Shown: positions 8,233-16,991, counted from the stretch's first letter. The stretch is 64,000 bases of DNA from Aeromicrobium chenweiae (GCF_003065605.1 NZ_CP026952.1:2852001-2916000), one strand, 5' to 3'. Notes: a model not told the origin generated them from the letters alone. A program made the numbers and translations.

Positions 8233-8928
8233 GTGCCTCCCCCCTCCCGGCGCGTCGCGCCGATAGTCTGGTCCCACACACCGACCGAGGAGCCCACCAT
8301 CACCACCGCAGCCAGCCTGGCGTTCGCCGAGGACCACCTGAGCGAGGACGACCATCTCGCCGCTGCCCGGCAGCGCGCCGACGAGGTCGGCGTGGTCCCC
8401 ATAGGTCCCGGCGCCGGAGCGGTCCTGTCGTTCCTCGCCTCGGCCGTGCAGGCTCGGGCCGTCGCCGAGATCGGAACCGGCACCGGCGTGTCTGGGCTGT
8501 GGCTGCTGCGCGGCATGCAGGCCGACGGCGTGCTGACGTCGGTCGACCTCGAGGCCGAGCACCAGCGCCTCGCCCGCGAGACCTTCACCGAGGCCGGTTT
8601 CGCCCCTCAGCGCTTCCGCCTCATCGCGGGGGCCGGCCTGGACGTGATGCCGCGGCTCACCGACGCCGGCTACGACCTGGTCTTCCTCGACGGCGACAAG
8701 GTCGAGTACGGCGAGTACCTCGAGCAGGCCGTGCGCCTGGTGCGTCCCGGCGGGCTCATCGCGTTCGACAACGCCCTGTGGCACGACCGCGTCGCCGACC
8801 CCTCGCAGCGCGATCCCGAGACCACCGCGATCCGTGAGGTCGTGCAGCGCGTGGCCACGGACGACCGCCTGCGCAGCATGCTGGTCCCGCTCGGCGACGG
8901 CCTCCTGGTCGCCCAGCTCCTCAGCTGA
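8233..8928 (+). CDS. O-methyltransferase (class I SAM, caffeoyl-CoA/catechol type)
   Basis: A SAM-dependent O-methyltransferase of the COG4122 group: motif [17 protein letters not shown], acidic [12 protein letters not shown], and the metal-binding [10 protein letters not shown] and [12 protein letters not shown] segments. It equals in type and position the mycobacterial Rv1220c next to sigE. The start is problematic. The nearest conventional start is the GTG at 8233, but homologues begin close to SLAFAEDHL, and the only Shine-Dalgarno sequence (GAGGAG at 8286-8291) precedes an ATC codon at 8299. Translation from ATC 8299 would give 209 residues. Its substrate is unknown. Confidence 0.85.
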   Translation: MPPPSRRVAPIVWSHTPTEEPTITTAASLAFAEDHLSEDDHLAAARQRADEVGVVPIGPGAGAVLSFLASAVQARAVAEIGTGTGVSGLWLLRGMQADGVLTSVDLEAEHQRLARETFTEAGFAPQRFRLIAGAGLDVMPRLTDAGYDLVFLDGDKVEYGEYLEQAVRLVRPGGLIAFDNALWHDRVADPSQRDPETTAIREVVQRVATDDRLRSMLVPLGDGLLVAQLLS

Positions 8929-8937
8929 GCCGCCCCA

Positions 8938-9001
8938 GGGGGACCCACGATGAGGGTTTCGGGCAGCCGGAGCCGCCGCAAACCCTCATCGTCCGTCCCC
9001 C
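8938..9001. terminator. Long inverted repeat, bidirectional terminator candidate
   Basis: The arms GGGGGAC (8938-8944) plus CGATGAGGGTTT (8948-8959) pair with AAACCCTCATCG (8980-8991) plus GTCCCCC (8995-9001), interrupted by one 3-bp mismatch bubble and a 20-nt loop. It lies between the convergent O-methyltransferase and YdhR-like genes, so termination in both directions is the simplest reading. There is no U-tract, as is usual in actinobacteria. Confidence 0.65.
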
Positions 9002-9016
9002 TCGGGGCGGAGGGGG

Positions 9017-9373
9017 TCAGTCCTCGGCGCCGTGCTCGAAGCGGCCGGAGCTGCGGAAGCCCGAGGGACCACGGACGACGCCGATGATCTCGCAGGGCTC
9101 GATCGTGATCGGCGGCGAGCCGACCAGCTTCGACACCTTCGAGTCGGCGGCCGTGGCCTCGAACGAGGTCTGGAACGCCTCACGGGCCTCGTCGGACACG
9201 AAGACGTAGCTGCCCTCGAACCACTGGCCCTTGTGGGCGCGCCACGTCTTGAACCGCAGCCCCTCGAGGCCGGCGAACTTCGCGTAGGACTCCTCCTCGA
9301 CGTACGCCCGCAACGCCTTGAGAGTGCCCTTGGGTGCGTCGGTCAGGGACCAACGCACCGTCAGTCCGTACAT
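9017..9373 (-). CDS. YdhR-like putative monooxygenase (ABM fold)
   Basis: 118 residues beginning MYGLTVRWSLTDAPKG. Features shared with the YdhR/antibiotic-biosynthesis-monooxygenase type of dimeric alpha+beta barrel are the initial beta strand, the LRFKTWRAHKGQWFEGSYVF stretch (in YdhR: GFLWKVW...GGIYLF) and the alanine-rich helix after SDEARE. The fold assignment is moderate and no cofactor motif is expected. Its ATG shares a base with the stop of the DUF3117 gene (TGATG), so the two are co-translated. Function is unknown. Confidence 0.68.
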   Translation of the reverse strand: MYGLTVRWSLTDAPKGTLKALRAYVEEESYAKFAGLEGLRFKTWRAHKGQWFEGSYVFVSDEAREAFQTSFEATAADSKVSKLVGSPPITIEPCEIIGVVRGPSGFRSSGRFEHGAED

Positions 9374-9534
9374 CAGATCGCTTTGAGCGCGTCGCCGAGA
9401 GTCTCGGCTTCCTCGTTGTTGAGCTCGACGACCAGGCGTCCTCCACCTTCGAGAGGCACCCGCATGACAATGCAGCGGCCCTCCTTGGTGACCTCCATCG
9501 GCCCGTCTCCGGTCCGTGGCTTCATGGCGGCCAT
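9373..9534 (-). CDS. DUF3117 small conserved actinobacterial protein
   Basis: A 53-residue protein. It starts MAAMKPRTGDGPMEVTKE, continues through RVPLEGGGRLVVELN and ends GDALKAI. This is the highly conserved DUF3117 family (Rv1211 type), nearly invariant across Actinobacteria and of unknown function. The full protein is present between ATG 9534 and TGA 9373, and the stop overlaps the ATG of the YdhR-like gene. The GGAAC TGATGG context upstream of the start gives a weak purine-rich ribosome binding site. Neighbouring tagA and sigE keep the mycobacterial context. Confidence 0.88.
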   Translation of the reverse strand: MAAMKPRTGDGPMEVTKEGRCIVMRVPLEGGGRLVVELNNEEAETLGDALKAI

Positions 9535-9640
9535 CAGTTCCCCTCTCGTCCTGGCGCCCGACCGCGTCGGTCAAGGCCTGCCTACCATTATCGCCTATGC
9601 CCCGACCGGTTTCGACCGCAGTCCCCAAAAGGAGACACCC

Positions 9641-10447
9641 TTGAGCGTTCCCACGGCCCCACCGATCCGGTACGAGGTGTCCGACGGCGTCGCCACGGTG
9701 ACGCTCGATCGCCCCACGCAGATGAACAGCCTGACGCTGGCGACGAAGGTTGCGCTGCGCGACACGCTGCACGAAGCCGCTGCCGACAGCGCGGTCCGGT
9801 GCGTCGTCCTGACGGGCACGGGGCGGGCGTTCTGCGTGGGTCAGGACCTCCAGGAGCACGTCGCCGGGAGGACTGCCGATGACGACCCGTTCGGTGGCGC
9901 CACCACCGTCGAGGACCACTACAACCCGATCGTCACGGCCATCGCGACGATGCCCAAGCCGGTCATCGCCGCGGTCAACGGCATCGCTGCCGGGGCGGGC
10001 GCGTCGATGACGTTCGCCGCGGACTTCCGCCTGGTCAAGCGATCGGCGGGCTTCAACACCGCGTTCGCGGCCATCGCGTTCTCGTGCGACACGGGGGCGT
10101 CGTGGACCCTCCCCCGGCTCGTCGGCGCGACCCGGGCCACGGACCTGCTGATGCGGCCCCGCACGATCTCCGCCGACGAGGCCCTCGAGATCGGCATCGC
10201 GACCTCGGTCGTGGACGACGACGCGTTCGACGACGCCGTCGCCGACCTGGCCCGGGAGCTCGCGCACGGCCCCACGCTCGCGTACGGCGCGATCAAGCGG
10301 GCCCTGGCCTTCTCCGCCACGCACGACCTGTCGACGTCGCTGGAGCACGAGGGTCAGAAGATGGCGCTGACCGGCGCGTCGAGCGACCACGACGTCGCGG
10401 TGAAGGCCTTCCTGGCCAAGGAGAAGCCGGAGTTCACCGGCCGCTGA
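9641..10447 (+). CDS. Enoyl-CoA hydratase/isomerase family protein
   Basis: 268 residues from a TTG start with a strong AAAGGAG ribosome binding site 6 bp upstream; no ATG or GTG fits the family's N-terminus. Crotonase-fold marks are TVTLDRPTQMNSL, the oxyanion-hole segment GRAFCVGQDL and AAVNGIAAGAGAS. The catalytic-glutamate region reads TAFAAIAFSCDTGASWTLPRLVG, where the usual glutamate after G(A/C) is replaced by CDTG, typical of crotonases with altered chemistry such as PaaG-like isomerases. It likely acts on a CoA thioester in fatty-acid or aromatic-acid breakdown; the exact substrate is not determinable. Confidence 0.85.
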   Translation: MSVPTAPPIRYEVSDGVATVTLDRPTQMNSLTLATKVALRDTLHEAAADSAVRCVVLTGTGRAFCVGQDLQEHVAGRTADDDPFGGATTVEDHYNPIVTAIATMPKPVIAAVNGIAAGAGASMTFAADFRLVKRSAGFNTAFAAIAFSCDTGASWTLPRLVGATRATDLLMRPRTISADEALEIGIATSVVDDDAFDDAVADLARELAHGPTLAYGAIKRALAFSATHDLSTSLEHEGQKMALTGASSDHDVAVKAFLAKEKPEFTGR

Positions 10448-10454
10448 CCACCGG

Positions 10455-11048
10455 TCAGGCGAGCTTGCGGTCCTGGGCGCCGTTGCCGTCCTCGGTCGCG
10501 GCTTCCTGCCAGGCCTGCAGCTCGGTGCGCACCTGGATCTCGGCGGCCTCGCTCGCGGCCAGCGCCTCCTGGGCGGCGAGCAGGTCGACCCGAGCGGACT
10601 CGAGGTCCGAACGGGCGCTGGTGACGTCGGCCTCCAGGGCCGCGCGGCGGGCGCGCTCGGCGGAGAACCGCTCACGTGCCTGGGCGAGCTCGATCTCGGC
10701 GGTGACCAGCGCGTCGCGGAGGTTCGCGATCTGCGCGTCGCGCAGGCTGATGCGCTGGCTCATCTGGTCGGCGAAGGCGATGTGCTCGCGGGAGCGGACG
10801 ACCGCGACCTTGCGGTGCTCGTCGGCCAGCACGGCCCGGTCGTGCGCCCAGTCGCGGCGGACCTGGGCGATCTCGTTGGACAGCAGCCGACCGGCGACGC
10901 CACCCGCGGCGACGGCGTAGACCGTCGCGACGACGAGCACGGTCACGGTCGACACGACGAGGCCGAGCACGGCGACGACGACGGCCGAGACCAGCAGGGC
11001 GATGGCGCCGACAGCGCGGCGGGAGCGAGGGATTCTCCGGTTGGACAT
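10455..11048 (-). CDS. Membrane-anchored coiled-coil protein of unknown function
   Basis: 197 residues from the ATG at 11048. A basic N-terminus is followed by a long hydrophobic stretch (about residues 12-50, room for two helices: VGAIALLVSAVVVAVLG and TVTVLVVATVYAVAAGG). Residues about 60-185 are heptad-like and rich in A, E, R and L (ERFSAERARRAALEADVTSARSDLE). This predicts an inner-membrane anchor with a cytoplasmic coiled coil. No family is recognised. It is convergent with the enoyl-CoA hydratase gene with only 7 bp between stops. Confidence 0.72.
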   Translation of the reverse strand: MSNRRIPRSRRAVGAIALLVSAVVVAVLGLVVSTVTVLVVATVYAVAAGGVAGRLLSNEIAQVRRDWAHDRAVLADEHRKVAVVRSREHIAFADQMSQRISLRDAQIANLRDALVTAEIELAQARERFSAERARRAALEADVTSARSDLESARVDLLAAQEALAASEAAEIQVRTELQAWQEAATEDGNGAQDRKLA

Positions 11049-11126
11049 GTCGGGATCGTAGGCCGTGCCGGCGCCCGTTTTGCGGTGCCACGCCCTGTCT
11101 GCGGGGGACGGATGCGACACACCGAC

Positions 11127-11693
11127 TCAGACGATCCCGGACTCGCCTCGGACGAAGCAGTCGGCGAGGTGGTCGTTGACCATCCCGGTGGCCTGCATGA
11201 GGGCGTACGCGGTCGTCGGGCCGACGAAGCGGAATCCCTTCTTCTTCAGCGTCGTGGCCATCGCGACCGACTCCGGCGTCGTCGCCGGCACCTCGGCCAA
11301 CGACGTCGGGGCCGGTCGGGGCGGCGGGGCGAAGGACCACAACAGCTCAGAGAACGACTCGTCGAGCTCGAGCAGGTTGCGGGCGTTGTTGATCGTCGCT
11401 TCGATCTTCCTGCGGTTGCGGACGATGCCCGCGTCCTGCAGCAGCCGCTCGGTGTCGGCGTCGCCGAAGCCGGCCACGACCTCGGGGGCGAAACCGGCGA
11501 AGGCCTCGCGGAACCGGTCGCGCTTGCGCAGGATGACGGCCCAGGACAGCCCCGACTGGAACGCCTCGAGCGACATGCGCTCGAAGAGCTCGCGGTCGCC
11601 GCGGAGCACCCGGCCCCACTCGGTGTCGTGGTACGCGGTCATGGCGGGGTCGTCGCCCCACGGACAGCGGACGACGTCGGTCGGCTCAGGCAT
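11127..11693 (-). CDS. tag: DNA-3-methyladenine glycosylase I
   Basis: 188 residues, the standard length of TAG, which removes 3-methyladenine from alkylated DNA in base-excision repair. The zinc-snap residues are present: C10 in RCPWG, H22 in YHDTEWG, and H175 and C179 in NDHLADC. The conserved YHDTEWG carries the active-site glutamate at E25. RFVGPTTAYALMQATGMVNDH is the family's C-terminal signature. Position near DUF3117 and the LOG-type gene follows the mycobacterial tagA context. Confidence 0.93.
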   Translation of the reverse strand: MPEPTDVVRCPWGDDPAMTAYHDTEWGRVLRGDRELFERMSLEAFQSGLSWAVILRKRDRFREAFAGFAPEVVAGFGDADTERLLQDAGIVRNRRKIEATINNARNLLELDESFSELLWSFAPPPRPAPTSLAEVPATTPESVAMATTLKKKGFRFVGPTTAYALMQATGMVNDHLADCFVRGESGIV

Positions 11694-11743
11694 GCCTCGG
11701 AGTCTGCCACCGCGTCCGGACGTCCCCCCGGGTCGGTCCGGGG

Positions 11744-12472
11744 TCAGTCGTCCTCGGCGACGAAGTAGGACACGACCTCGTCGACGTCGTCGGTCACGTG
11801 CAGCATGTCGACGTCGCCGGGGGTGGTCTTGCCGTCACCCTCCATGGTCGCCCGCAGCCAGTCCACGAGCCCGCCCCAGTACGCCGAGCCGAACAGCACG
11901 ATCGGGAACGACGTGACCTTGCCGGTCTGCGCGAGGGTCAGCGCCTCGAACAGCTCGTCCATCGTGCCGAACCCGCCGGGCAGCACCACGAACCCCTGCG
12001 CGTACTTGACGAACATGGTCTTGCGGACGAAGAAGTAGCGGAAGTTGACGCCGAGGTCGACCCAGTCGTTCATGCCCTGCTCGTGCGGCAGCTCGATGCC
12101 GAGCCCGACCGAGACGCCACCGCACTCGCTCGCGCCGCGGTTGGCGGCCTCCATCGCGCCGGGCCCACCGCCGGTGATGATCGCGTAGCCCTCCGCGCAC
12201 AGCCTCGTGGCGATCTGCCGGCTCGCCTCGTACATCGGGTCGTCGGGCTGCGTGCGGGCCGAGCCGAACAGGCTGACCGCCGGGCCGAGCTCGGCGAGCG
12301 CGCCGAAGCCCTCCACGAACTCGGCCTGGATGCGCAGCACCCGCCACGGATCGGTGTGCACCCAGTCGGTCGGCCCCCGCGAGTCCAGCAGGCGCTGGTC
12401 GGTCGTGCTGCTGGGCATCTGGCGACCCTTGAGACGGATCGGGCCCTGCTGGTGGCTGGGACGGTTGTTCAT
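11744..12472 (-). CDS. TIGR00730 / LOG-type Rossmann-fold nucleoside-monophosphate phosphoribohydrolase
   Basis: 242 residues from the ATG at 12472, chosen because it makes an ATGA overlap with the dapE stop; an ATG 12 bp upstream (12484) is the alternative. GGGPGAMEAANRG and PGGFGTMDELFEALTLAQTGK are the diagnostic motifs (PGGxGTxxE) of the LONELY GUY/TIGR00730 family, which hydrolyses the N-glycosidic bond of AMP or cytokinin nucleotides. The bacterial role is probably nucleotide salvage; cytokinin production is known for Rv1205 and some plant-associated actinobacteria but cannot be claimed here. Coupled to dapE. Confidence 0.87.
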   Translation of the reverse strand: MNNRPSHQQGPIRLKGRQMPSSTTDQRLLDSRGPTDWVHTDPWRVLRIQAEFVEGFGALAELGPAVSLFGSARTQPDDPMYEASRQIATRLCAEGYAIITGGGPGAMEAANRGASECGGVSVGLGIELPHEQGMNDWVDLGVNFRYFFVRKTMFVKYAQGFVVLPGGFGTMDELFEALTLAQTGKVTSFPIVLFGSAYWGGLVDWLRATMEGDGKTTPGDVDMLHVTDDVDEVVSYFVAEDD

Positions 12473-13530
12473 GCGCTGAGCCATTTCTCGAGAGTCGCGA
12501 GCACCCGGGTCAGGTGCTCGACGGGGACCTGCTCGTCCGCCTTGTGGGCGTAGACCGGGTCGCCCGGGCCGTAGTTGACGGCGGGGATGCCCAGCAGGGT
12601 GAACTGGGCGACGTCGGTCCAGCCGAACTTGGGACGCGGCTCGGCCCCGACCGCCTCGACGAACGCCGCGGCGGCGGGCCGGGTCAGTCCGGGCAGGGCA
12701 CCGGGAGCCGTGTCGGTCACCGTCAGCTCGAAGCCCGCGAACACCTCGTTGAGGTGCGCGAGCGCCTCGTCCTGCGAACGGTCGGGCGCGAAGCGGTAGT
12801 TGACCGTCACGACCGCCTCGTCCGGCACCACGTTGCCGGCCACGCCACCGGTGATGCCGACGGCGTTGAGGCCCTCGCGGTAGACGAGGCCGTCGATCTC
12901 GACGTGCCGCGGCTCGTACGTCGTGAGGGTCGCGAGGACGGGGGCCAGGGCGTGGATCGCGTTGCTGCCCATCCAGGACCGGGCGGAGTGCGCCCGCTCC
13001 CCCGCGGTGCGGATCTCGACCCGCATCGTGCCCTGGCAGCCCGCCTCGACGCCCGCGTCGGAGGGCTCCATGAGGATCGCGAAGTCGGCGGCGAGCAGCT
13101 CCGGCCGCTCGCGCGCGACGCGGCCCAGCCCGTTGAACTCGGCCGCGATCTCCTCCGCGTCGTAGAACACGTAGGTCACGTCCCGCACCGGTGCCGGCAC
13201 GTTCGCGGCGAGCAGCAGGGCGATCGCGACGCCGCCCTTCATGTCGCAGGAGCCGAGGCCGTGCAGCACCCCGCCCTCGAGCCGGGACGGGAAGTTGCCG
13301 TTGGCGGGCACGGTGTCCACGTGGCCGGCGATCACGACGCGCTCGGGGCGGCCCAGGTGCGTGCGGGCGACGATCGTGTGGCCGTCCCGGACGATCTCGA
13401 GGTGATCGAGGGGGCGCAGCGCCGCCTCGATCACGTCGGAGATCTCCTGCTCGCGAAGGCTCTCCGAGGCGATGTCGACGAGCGCGGCGGTGAGGCCGAC
13501 GACGTCCGTGGTCAGGTCGAGTGCGGGCAC
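12469..13530 (-). CDS. dapE: Succinyl-diaminopimelate desuccinylase
   Basis: A 353-residue M20 metallopeptidase-family enzyme that releases LL-diaminopimelate from its N-succinyl form in lysine and peptidoglycan precursor synthesis. Dinuclear zinc site: H70 and D72 in HVDTVP, D96-containing GSCDMKGG, E126/E127 in YDAEEIAAE, and the late His in NYGPGDPVYAHKADE. MEPSDAGVEAGCQGTMRVEI and GVAGNVVPDEA are typical of actinobacterial DapE. First gene of a two-gene unit with the LOG-type gene. The start with LTTDVVGLTAALVDI is consistent with homologues. Confidence 0.92.
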   Translation of the reverse strand: MPALDLTTDVVGLTAALVDIASESLREQEISDVIEAALRPLDHLEIVRDGHTIVARTHLGRPERVVIAGHVDTVPANGNFPSRLEGGVLHGLGSCDMKGGVAIALLLAANVPAPVRDVTYVFYDAEEIAAEFNGLGRVARERPELLAADFAILMEPSDAGVEAGCQGTMRVEIRTAGERAHSARSWMGSNAIHALAPVLATLTTYEPRHVEIDGLVYREGLNAVGITGGVAGNVVPDEAVVTVNYRFAPDRSQDEALAHLNEVFAGFELTVTDTAPGALPGLTRPAAAAFVEAVGAEPRPKFGWTDVAQFTLLGIPAVNYGPGDPVYAHKADEQVPVEHLTRVLATLEKWLSA

Positions 13531-13566
13531 GAGGTCATTCCATCACGGAGCCGCGAAGGAGCCCGG

Positions 13567-14241
13567 TCACGACGTCGGGAAGACGCAGAACTCGTTGCCC
13601 TCGGGATCGGCCATGACCGTCCAGCGACGGTCGTCGGCCGGAGGGGCCAGCACGGTCGCCCCGGCCCCGACCAGGTCGTCGACCGTGGCGCCGTCGACGA
13701 GCGTGACGTCCCAGTGGATCCGGTTCTTGACCGTCTTGGGCTCGGGCACCGGGACGAAGTCGAACGACTCCAGCGGGCAGCCCGGGACGTCGTCCAGGTG
13801 GGAGTAGTCGTCCTCGTGGGTGAGCTCCCCACCGATGACGTCGGCCCACCAGCTGGAGGTCGCCACGGGGTCGGCCGAGTCGACGACGACGTCCTTGAGG
13901 CGCTTGGCCGGCGGCTCGTCGTACGTGAAGACGCAGAACTCGCCCCCCTCGGGGTCGGCCAGGACCGTCCACGCGAACTCGTCCGGCGCGGAGAGCCGCT
14001 CCAGGCCCGCGAACGGGTCGAGCGAGGCGGCGCGCACATCGAGGTGGACGCGCTGCTTGACCGTCCTGGGCTCGGGCACGAGGTTGACCCAGACCTCCTC
14101 GCCCGGATCGGGCCCCCGGAGCACCGCGTCACCGTCGTCGAGCTCCTCCAGCTCGTAGCCGAGGGTGCGGGCCCAGAAACCCTGGACGGCGGACACGTCG
14201 GCGGCGTCGATGCACAGCGCCTTGTACGTCACGAGAGCCAT
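13567..14241 (-). CDS. Two-domain VOC (glyoxalase-fold) family protein
   Basis: 224 residues made of two homologous VOC domains. Each contains a near-identical block: EFAWTVLADPEGGEFCVF near residue 95 and RWTVMADPEGNEFCVF at the C-terminus, each preceded by (V/K)P(E/V)PEPxTVKxR(V/I)HxDV. Intragenic duplication is therefore evident. Such PEGNEFC proteins are related to pterin-dehydratase-like or glyoxalase/bleomycin-resistance folds; substrate and metal use are unknown. Start at ATG 14241 rather than the longer frame, which would enter the next gene's leader. Confidence 0.82.
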   Translation of the reverse strand: MALVTYKALCIDAADVSAVQGFWARTLGYELEELDDGDAVLRGPDPGEEVWVNLVPEPRTVKQRVHLDVRAASLDPFAGLERLSAPDEFAWTVLADPEGGEFCVFTYDEPPAKRLKDVVVDSADPVATSSWWADVIGGELTHEDDYSHLDDVPGCPLESFDFVPVPEPKTVKNRIHWDVTLVDGATVDDLVGAGATVLAPPADDRRWTVMADPEGNEFCVFPTS

Positions 14242-14281
14242 GCTGGCGAGGCTAGCGGCCACCTCGGACGTTCGCGACCCC

Positions 14282-15181
14282 TCAGTCCTGGACGGCCTTG
14301 ATGATCGTGATCGCCGCGGTCACCCCGTCCGGCTCACCGTCCTGGATCGCCCACATCGCCCGGTGGGCCTCCCGGACGACCACCCAGTCACGGGCCCGGT
14401 CCTCGTCCAGCCCGGCGTCGTCCACCACGGTGTGGAAGCGGCGCCGGATCGCGGTCCGCAGGTCACCGGACGCGACGACCTCGGGCCAGCGGTTCCAGAG
14501 CAGGGGTGCCACCTCGTAGTGCGGGTCCCCCGACACCGGCTTGGGGTCGATCGCCAGCCACGGGTCGCGGTCGCCGGCCAGCACGTTGCCGTAGTGCAGG
14601 TCCCCGTGGAGCAGTCGTCCGTCGCTGTCGCCGTCGGCCACCAGGGACCGGCCCAGGTGCACGGCCTGCTCCACGACCCGGCGCGGGAGCGGGGCGTCGC
14701 GGGGCAGCGCCGCCAGCTCGTCGGTCCACCGCGCGACGAAGGTCGTCAGCGGAACGAGCTGCGGCGGCGCCGGGACGTGGAGCCGGCCGAGGAGGTCCGC
14801 GACGACCGAGCAGGCCTCCAGCACCGGGATCTCGCCCAGGTCGCGGCTGTGCAGGCGTTCCAGGAGCATCGCGTCGCGCCGGGGATCGGCCCTCACCAGG
14901 CGCACCGCACCGCGCCCGTGCCAGTGCTGCAGCGCCAGCGCCTCGTGCCGGCCCTCCTCGTGGGGCATGACGACCTTGAGCACGAGCCGCTCCCCCGCCG
15001 CCGTCACCGGCACGACCAGCGCCGTGTGCCCATGGGCGGGCTCGCCGTCGACCACGAGCTCCCAGTCGTCGAGCAGGTCGCGCACGAGCCGGGGCAGCCC
15101 GGTGATCCACCGGGCCCAGTCGTCGCCCCGTCCGGCGTACGCCTGGAGAGCCTGCGGCAGGTCGAACGGCAGGAGGGCCAT
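14282..15181 (-). CDS. Aminoglycoside/hydroxyurea phosphotransferase (APH(6)) family kinase
   Basis: A 299-residue kinase with the APH fold: Brenner motif HGDLHYGNVL (H192, D194, N199), and metal-binding D212 in AIDPKP. VLKVV near residue 68 is the ATP-anchoring lysine. The IDPKPVSGDPHYEVAPLLWNR stretch is specific to the streptomycin-6-kinase/hydroxyurea kinase group. Chromosomal members are common in actinobacteria and mostly without proven resistance function. Single gene, convergent-free between VOC and a divergent hypothetical gene. Confidence 0.83.
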   Translation of the reverse strand: MALLPFDLPQALQAYAGRGDDWARWITGLPRLVRDLLDDWELVVDGEPAHGHTALVVPVTAAGERLVLKVVMPHEEGRHEALALQHWHGRGAVRLVRADPRRDAMLLERLHSRDLGEIPVLEACSVVADLLGRLHVPAPPQLVPLTTFVARWTDELAALPRDAPLPRRVVEQAVHLGRSLVADGDSDGRLLHGDLHYGNVLAGDRDPWLAIDPKPVSGDPHYEVAPLLWNRWPEVVASGDLRTAIRRRFHTVVDDAGLDEDRARDWVVVREAHRAMWAIQDGEPDGVTAAITIIKAVQD

Positions 15182-15240
15182 GGCGTCAGCCTGCCACCGC
15201 CGTGGTCGCGTCTGTGGTGCGGTGGGACAGACTTCATCCC

Positions 15241-15834
15241 ATGACGCACTCCTTCGAGGGTCACATCGCGGGGCTGGGCACGACGTCCGGCACGCGCATC
15301 GTCGTCGGTGCGTGGGACACGAGCCCGTACGGCCGGTTCGCGGACGTCATGGTCGAGCAGCCGTCGGGGCACCGCATCCTGCTCGCGCCGCGTCAGGAGA
15401 TCGCCGACTTCGTCGCCTCCACGTACGCGTTCGACGAGGTCCGCATCGAGCCCGTCTCGGTCGAGGCCGGTCCGGAGTGGTCGGTGCACACCCGGTCGCT
15501 GCAGGCGCGGTTCACCCCCGGCGGGCGGGTCTGGATCTCACCGCTGCTGTCGCTGGTGCCCTCGCCGCTGCGCCGCCGCTCGCTGTGGGCGCGGGTCTGC
15601 AACCCCGTCGCAAGCCGCTTGATGAGCGGCGTGCGGACCTACGGGACAGCCGGCAACGACCGGGTCGAGTGGTACGCCGCGACCAGCGTGCGGCGCCTGA
15701 CGTGCGCCCGCGCGACCTGGGAGGGTGAGGAGCTGGGCGATCTCGCCCCGGTCACGCCCCCGGTCCGGTTCGGCTTCGCGTCGGCGCCGGCCGAGCCCAC
15801 GTTGACGGCCCTGACGTCGTACGTCCGCGGATAG
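15241..15834 (+). CDS. Conserved hypothetical protein
   Basis: 197 residues starting MTHSFEGHIAGLGTTSGTR. No signal peptide or membrane helix. It is mostly beta-rich, with GAWDTSPYGRFADVMVEQPSGHRILLAP and a C-terminal FASAPAEPTLTALTSYVRG. I do not recognise a characterised family; similar stand-alone proteins occur in Nocardioidaceae. It is followed after 10 bp by the flavoprotein gene, so the two are probably co-transcribed. Confidence 0.72.
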   Translation: MTHSFEGHIAGLGTTSGTRIVVGAWDTSPYGRFADVMVEQPSGHRILLAPRQEIADFVASTYAFDEVRIEPVSVEAGPEWSVHTRSLQARFTPGGRVWISPLLSLVPSPLRRRSLWARVCNPVASRLMSGVRTYGTAGNDRVEWYAATSVRRLTCARATWEGEELGDLAPVTPPVRFGFASAPAEPTLTALTSYVRG

Positions 15835-15844
15835 CCTGAGCACC

Positions 15845-16459
15845 ATGCGCACCGAGATCACCACCGAGGCAGCACTGCGCGACCTGCTGGGTCAGCCCAT
15901 GCAGCGCGCGCTCGACAAGGAGCGGCAGTCGCTCACCACCGAGCACCGCGACTGGCTCGCCGCGTCCCCGTTCTGCCTCGTCGCGACGTCCGACGCCGCC
16001 GGACGACTCGACGTCTCGCCGAAGGGCGACCCGGCCGGGTTCGCGCTCGCGCTTGACGACTCGACGATCGCGATCCCCGAGCGTCTGGGCAACCGGCGCG
16101 CGGACGGCTTCGTCAACGTCCTGCAGAACCCGCACGTCGGGCTGCTCTTCCTCGTCCCGGGCCGGGGCGACACGCTGCGCGTCAACGGCCGCGCCACCCT
16201 GCTCGCGGACGCGCCGTACGCCGATCGCCTGGAGGTCAAGGGCCACCGCCCGGCCGTGATCCTCGAGGTCCAGGTCGAGCAGGTGTTCTTCCACTGCGCG
16301 AAGGCGTTCCTGCGCTCGGAGCTCTGGAAGCCCGAGACGTGGCGGCCCGACGCAGTCATGAGCCGTGCGCAGATCGCCAAGAACCTCGAGCGTCCCGACG
16401 AGCCGCTGGAGGAGATCGAGGCGTACTACAGCACGCAGTACGCCCAGAACCTCTATTGA
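15845..16459 (+). CDS. PPOX-class FMN-dependent flavoprotein (MSMEG_1061 family)
   Basis: 204 residues with the split-barrel FMN fold of the pyridoxamine-5'-phosphate oxidase superfamily: FCLVATSDAAGRLDVSPKGDP, IPERLGNRRADGFVNVLQNPHVGLLF and GRGDTLRVNGRATL. The MxRTEI(T)TE...LRDLLGQP N-terminus and the HCAKAFLRSELWKPETW block match the MSMEG_1061-type family (TIGR04025), whose cofactor may be FMN or F420. The reaction is unknown. Immediately downstream of the hypothetical protein gene and convergent with purE. Confidence 0.82.
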   Translation: MRTEITTEAALRDLLGQPMQRALDKERQSLTTEHRDWLAASPFCLVATSDAAGRLDVSPKGDPAGFALALDDSTIAIPERLGNRRADGFVNVLQNPHVGLLFLVPGRGDTLRVNGRATLLADAPYADRLEVKGHRPAVILEVQVEQVFFHCAKAFLRSELWKPETWRPDAVMSRAQIAKNLERPDEPLEEIEAYYSTQYAQNLY

Positions 16460-16472
16460 CGCAGGGCGCGGG

Positions 16473-16991
16473 TCAGCGGAAGCCCGCGCCGCCGCCGGTC
16501 GGGTTGCGGACCTTCTCACCCTTGGCGCGCGCGGCGTCGGCCAGCTCGGCCTGGAACGCGACCATGCGCGCCGTCAGGTCGGGATCGCCGGCGGCCAGGA
16601 TGCGCACCGCGAGCAGCCCGGCGTTGCGCGCGTTGCCGATCGACACCGTCGCGACGGGCACGCCGGCCGGCATCTGCACGATCGACAGCAGCGAGTCCAT
16701 GCCGTCGAGGTGCTTGAGCGGCACCGGGACGCCGATGACCGGCAGGGGCGTGACGGCCGCGAGCATCCCCGGCAGGTGGGCGGCTCCGCCGGCCCCGGCG
16801 ATGATGACCTCGAGACCGCGGCCGTGGGCGTCGCGACCGTACGCGAGCATCTCGTCGGGCATCCGGTGCGCCGAGACGACGTCGGCCTCGTAGGCGACGT
16901 CGAACTCCTTCAGCGCGGTCGCAGCGGCCTCCATCGTCGGCCAGTCCGAGTCCGATCCCATCACGATGCCGACGCGCGGCTGCTCAGTCAT
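16473..16991 (-). CDS. purE: N5-carboxyaminoimidazole ribonucleotide mutase
   Basis: 172 residues from the ATG at 16991, which has AGGGTGAG upstream; a GTG at 17000 is possible. Class I PurE features: [25 protein letters not shown] with the catalytic histidine, and [14 protein letters not shown]. It converts N5-CAIR to CAIR in purine synthesis, using the product of PurK, whose gene lies directly upstream in the same leftward operon. The C-terminal tail is glycine-rich. Confidence 0.93.
   Translation of the reverse strand: MTEQPRVGIVMGSDSDWPTMEAAATALKEFDVAYEADVVSAHRMPDEMLAYGRDAHGRGLEVIIAGAGGAAHLPGMLAAVTPLPVIGVPVPLKHLDGMDSLLSIVQMPAGVPVATVSIGNARNAGLLAVRILAAGDPDLTARMVAFQAELADAARAKGEKVRNPTGGGAGFR

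Noticed and set aside
14282..15181. Antibiotic resistance claim for the APH-type kinase
   Set aside because: Family kinases are frequent chromosomal genes; no mobile element or resistance context. Kept as a kinase only.
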